From Inia geoffrensis (lineage: Eukaryota; Chordata; Mammalia; Artiodactyla; Iniidae), in contig CM070900.1 of the NCBI GenBank assembly GCA_036417435.1, positions 34,697,496 through 34,761,495 of the forward strand: DNA of 64,000 nucleotides, written 5' to 3'. The notes beneath the pieces were generated by a model that did not search any database, was not told the DNA's origin, and saw only the letters and a program-made list of their open reading frames with translations. Below are positions 62,331-64,000 of this stretch, piece by piece (position 1 is the first letter of the stretch; each line of letters opens with the position of its first letter). Both the position numbers and the translations under genes were made by a program.

Positions 62331-64000
62331 TGGCCAGTAATCCAGTAGGTGAGAAGGTTGCCAGCTAAGCTTGCAGGGTTCCCCTTGCTCTCTTCACTCT
62401 CTGTTCCGTCTTTTCACATGGAACAAGGTGGTTTACGGTCTTAGAGTACGTCCTAATGGACACTTAGCCTCCTCTGACTGACTTAGTTGGGAAATGAGAG
62501 TCTGAAGGGACAGTGCATGGTCAGAGAGCAGTGACAATAATCGAATAAGGCATAAGGGGAGATTAGATGGGAGAAATCCACTGCTAGTTTTGGCATGGAC
62601 TTCGCAGGGCCCTGTGAGGAAATCTGGAAGGCAGTGGCATCTTGCTGATTGAGATTATGTTCCAACGGGCTCAGCATTTATTATTTCCGTGGTTCACAGA
62701 AGGATTTCTACATGGCTCTCACTGCTTAAAATGTCTAACAGTATTGGGATCCTCTCAGATCCTCTTTCTGATTTCACCAGGTTTATTGCATCAGATGCCC
62801 CTTCCCTCTCTATTTAAAAATTGGTCCTCATTCTTCTTTGGCAAAAGCATTTATAAGACACCAGAATTACATTCCCACAGCTCTTGACCATCTTGCTGTT
62901 GGATTAGCATTTTTTTTTAAGTGTTGAGTACTTCGCTGATCCTTCTTGTCAAAGGTTTGGCATCTCAAGCTAAGATACAAAGTTCTGCCACTATCTTTAG
63001 AAACCTGGCCTGTTTCATGAATGCTGCCTATAAGAGACAGTGTCTGGAAATAGCTTATTAAGGTTCCCGTGCAGAAATGCTGTAAGAATAAAGCATCCAC
63101 AGATAATGATGATGTTGCTGGCACTAGTTTATTAGGCTTGCCACAGGTCAAAAGCAAAATGTTTGAACCCAAGAAATAGCATTCTCCGCCCAGTCTAGTA
63201 AGGGAAAGTTGGAGTAAAAAGAAGTCTCTTTAAACCTTAAAGTTATAATCTTTAAAAAAATAAAATTAATAAAGTATTGTGAATCTATATATTTAATTCA
63301 GGAACATAAGAGCAAGAAGCAAATGTCTTCTTCAGCATCTTCTGGCCCACTATGTACCTAGTTCACAGCCTGTATTTTTAGATTCTACAAAAGTGTTGGT
63401 AACTTGATGCCATATAGCACAGTCTTAAGAGTTATTTCTGAAGACCTGACATAAGTCATTTGAGAAACATCGAGAAATTAGCTATAAACAAAACAACAAC
63501 AACAGTGAAAACAGAACAAGTGCAATATTTCTTATAAAATATTTTTTTTAAGATTACCTAATCTTAGTTACATGGAATTTTCTGGTTACTCATCGAAAAC
63601 CTGAATTCCCTCCAGCATTCCTGGCAAGTGGTATTCAGCGTGTGATTTCTCACATTGTTTTACTTGTGCTGAGTTGAAGCCTGCACCCAGGTCCCTGTTC
63701 TCACATTTGAAGCTACACAAAAGAATTTTTCAGGGAAAAATTACATGACAGCCACGTAAACAAAGATACCTATCATGTCCTCTCTAATTTAAGCTAAGAC
63801 TCCTAAAAGCTTTTTTTGTTCATTATAGAACCTGCTTTTCATCTCTCATTCTTTTCCCTCTACTTTAAAGTTCCTACAACTAATCAGCACAACATATTTT
63901 CAATTCCCATTGATTGCACTAAAACCCTAAATATATGATGCTATTAAATAATTCTCTATTCATTTTTACTACAACTTATTATTTTTATTCATCATAGGAC
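62331..64000. other. GABRA6 5' flank, no gene seen
   Basis: Unique-looking AT-rich DNA. No coding exon, SINE or LINE was recognised. By mammalian synteny this side leads towards GABRB2, but no GABRB2 exon is in the window. Confidence 0.6.

Overview
This is nuclear DNA from a mammal, most probably a cetacean. The window is AT-rich and full of retroelements, with one spliced vertebrate gene. Eight copies of the roughly 200-bp tRNA-derived CHR-2-type SINE and three copies of the longer CHR-1-type SINE are present. No ruminant Bov-tA or BovB copy was recognised, which argues for a whale or dolphin over a ruminant. The species cannot be resolved from this sequence.

The only host gene recognised is GABRA6, the GABA-A receptor alpha-6 subunit. 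It lies on the minus strand in nine coding exons between 62207 (ATG) and 47249 (end of the stop codon). All eight introns have GT-AG borders. The joined reading frame is open for 453 codons, and exons 3 to 7 are 68, 221, 83, 144 and 153 bp. The diazepam-insensitivity arginine, the Cys loop and all four membrane segments are present. In other mammals the gene sits in a GABRB2-GABRA6-GABRA1-GABRG2 cluster. By that synteny, high coordinates face GABRB2 and low coordinates face GABRA1.

Positions 1-6300 are a mosaic of old LINE-1 pieces in both orientations, interrupted by SINEs. From 6300 to 26480 there is unique AT-rich DNA with scattered L2, MIR, SINE and LINE-1 3' ends, including one clear twin-primed LINE-1. 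From 26602 to 31134 there is an old, internally deleted endogenous retrovirus with two diverged LTRs, inserted inside a MIR, with a SINE inside it. From 37325 to 45067 there is a nearly full-length LINE-1 on the minus strand, flanked by a 15-bp target-site duplication. Its ORF1 is intact. Its ORF2 has one stop codon, one frameshift and one changed zinc-knuckle histidine. Its 2.6-kb 5'UTR contains a 38-bp CpG-rich tandem array and a second, larger internal duplication. Positions 45083-47248 are GABRA6 3' flank, 47249-62207 are the gene, and 62208-64000 are its 5' flank.

No new multi-gene system was found. The signals most worth checking are the repeat architecture of the LINE-1 5'UTR, an imperfect 34-bp-arm palindrome at 13678-13782, a hairpin/direct-repeat cluster at 36784-36857, and the retrovirus nested in a MIR.
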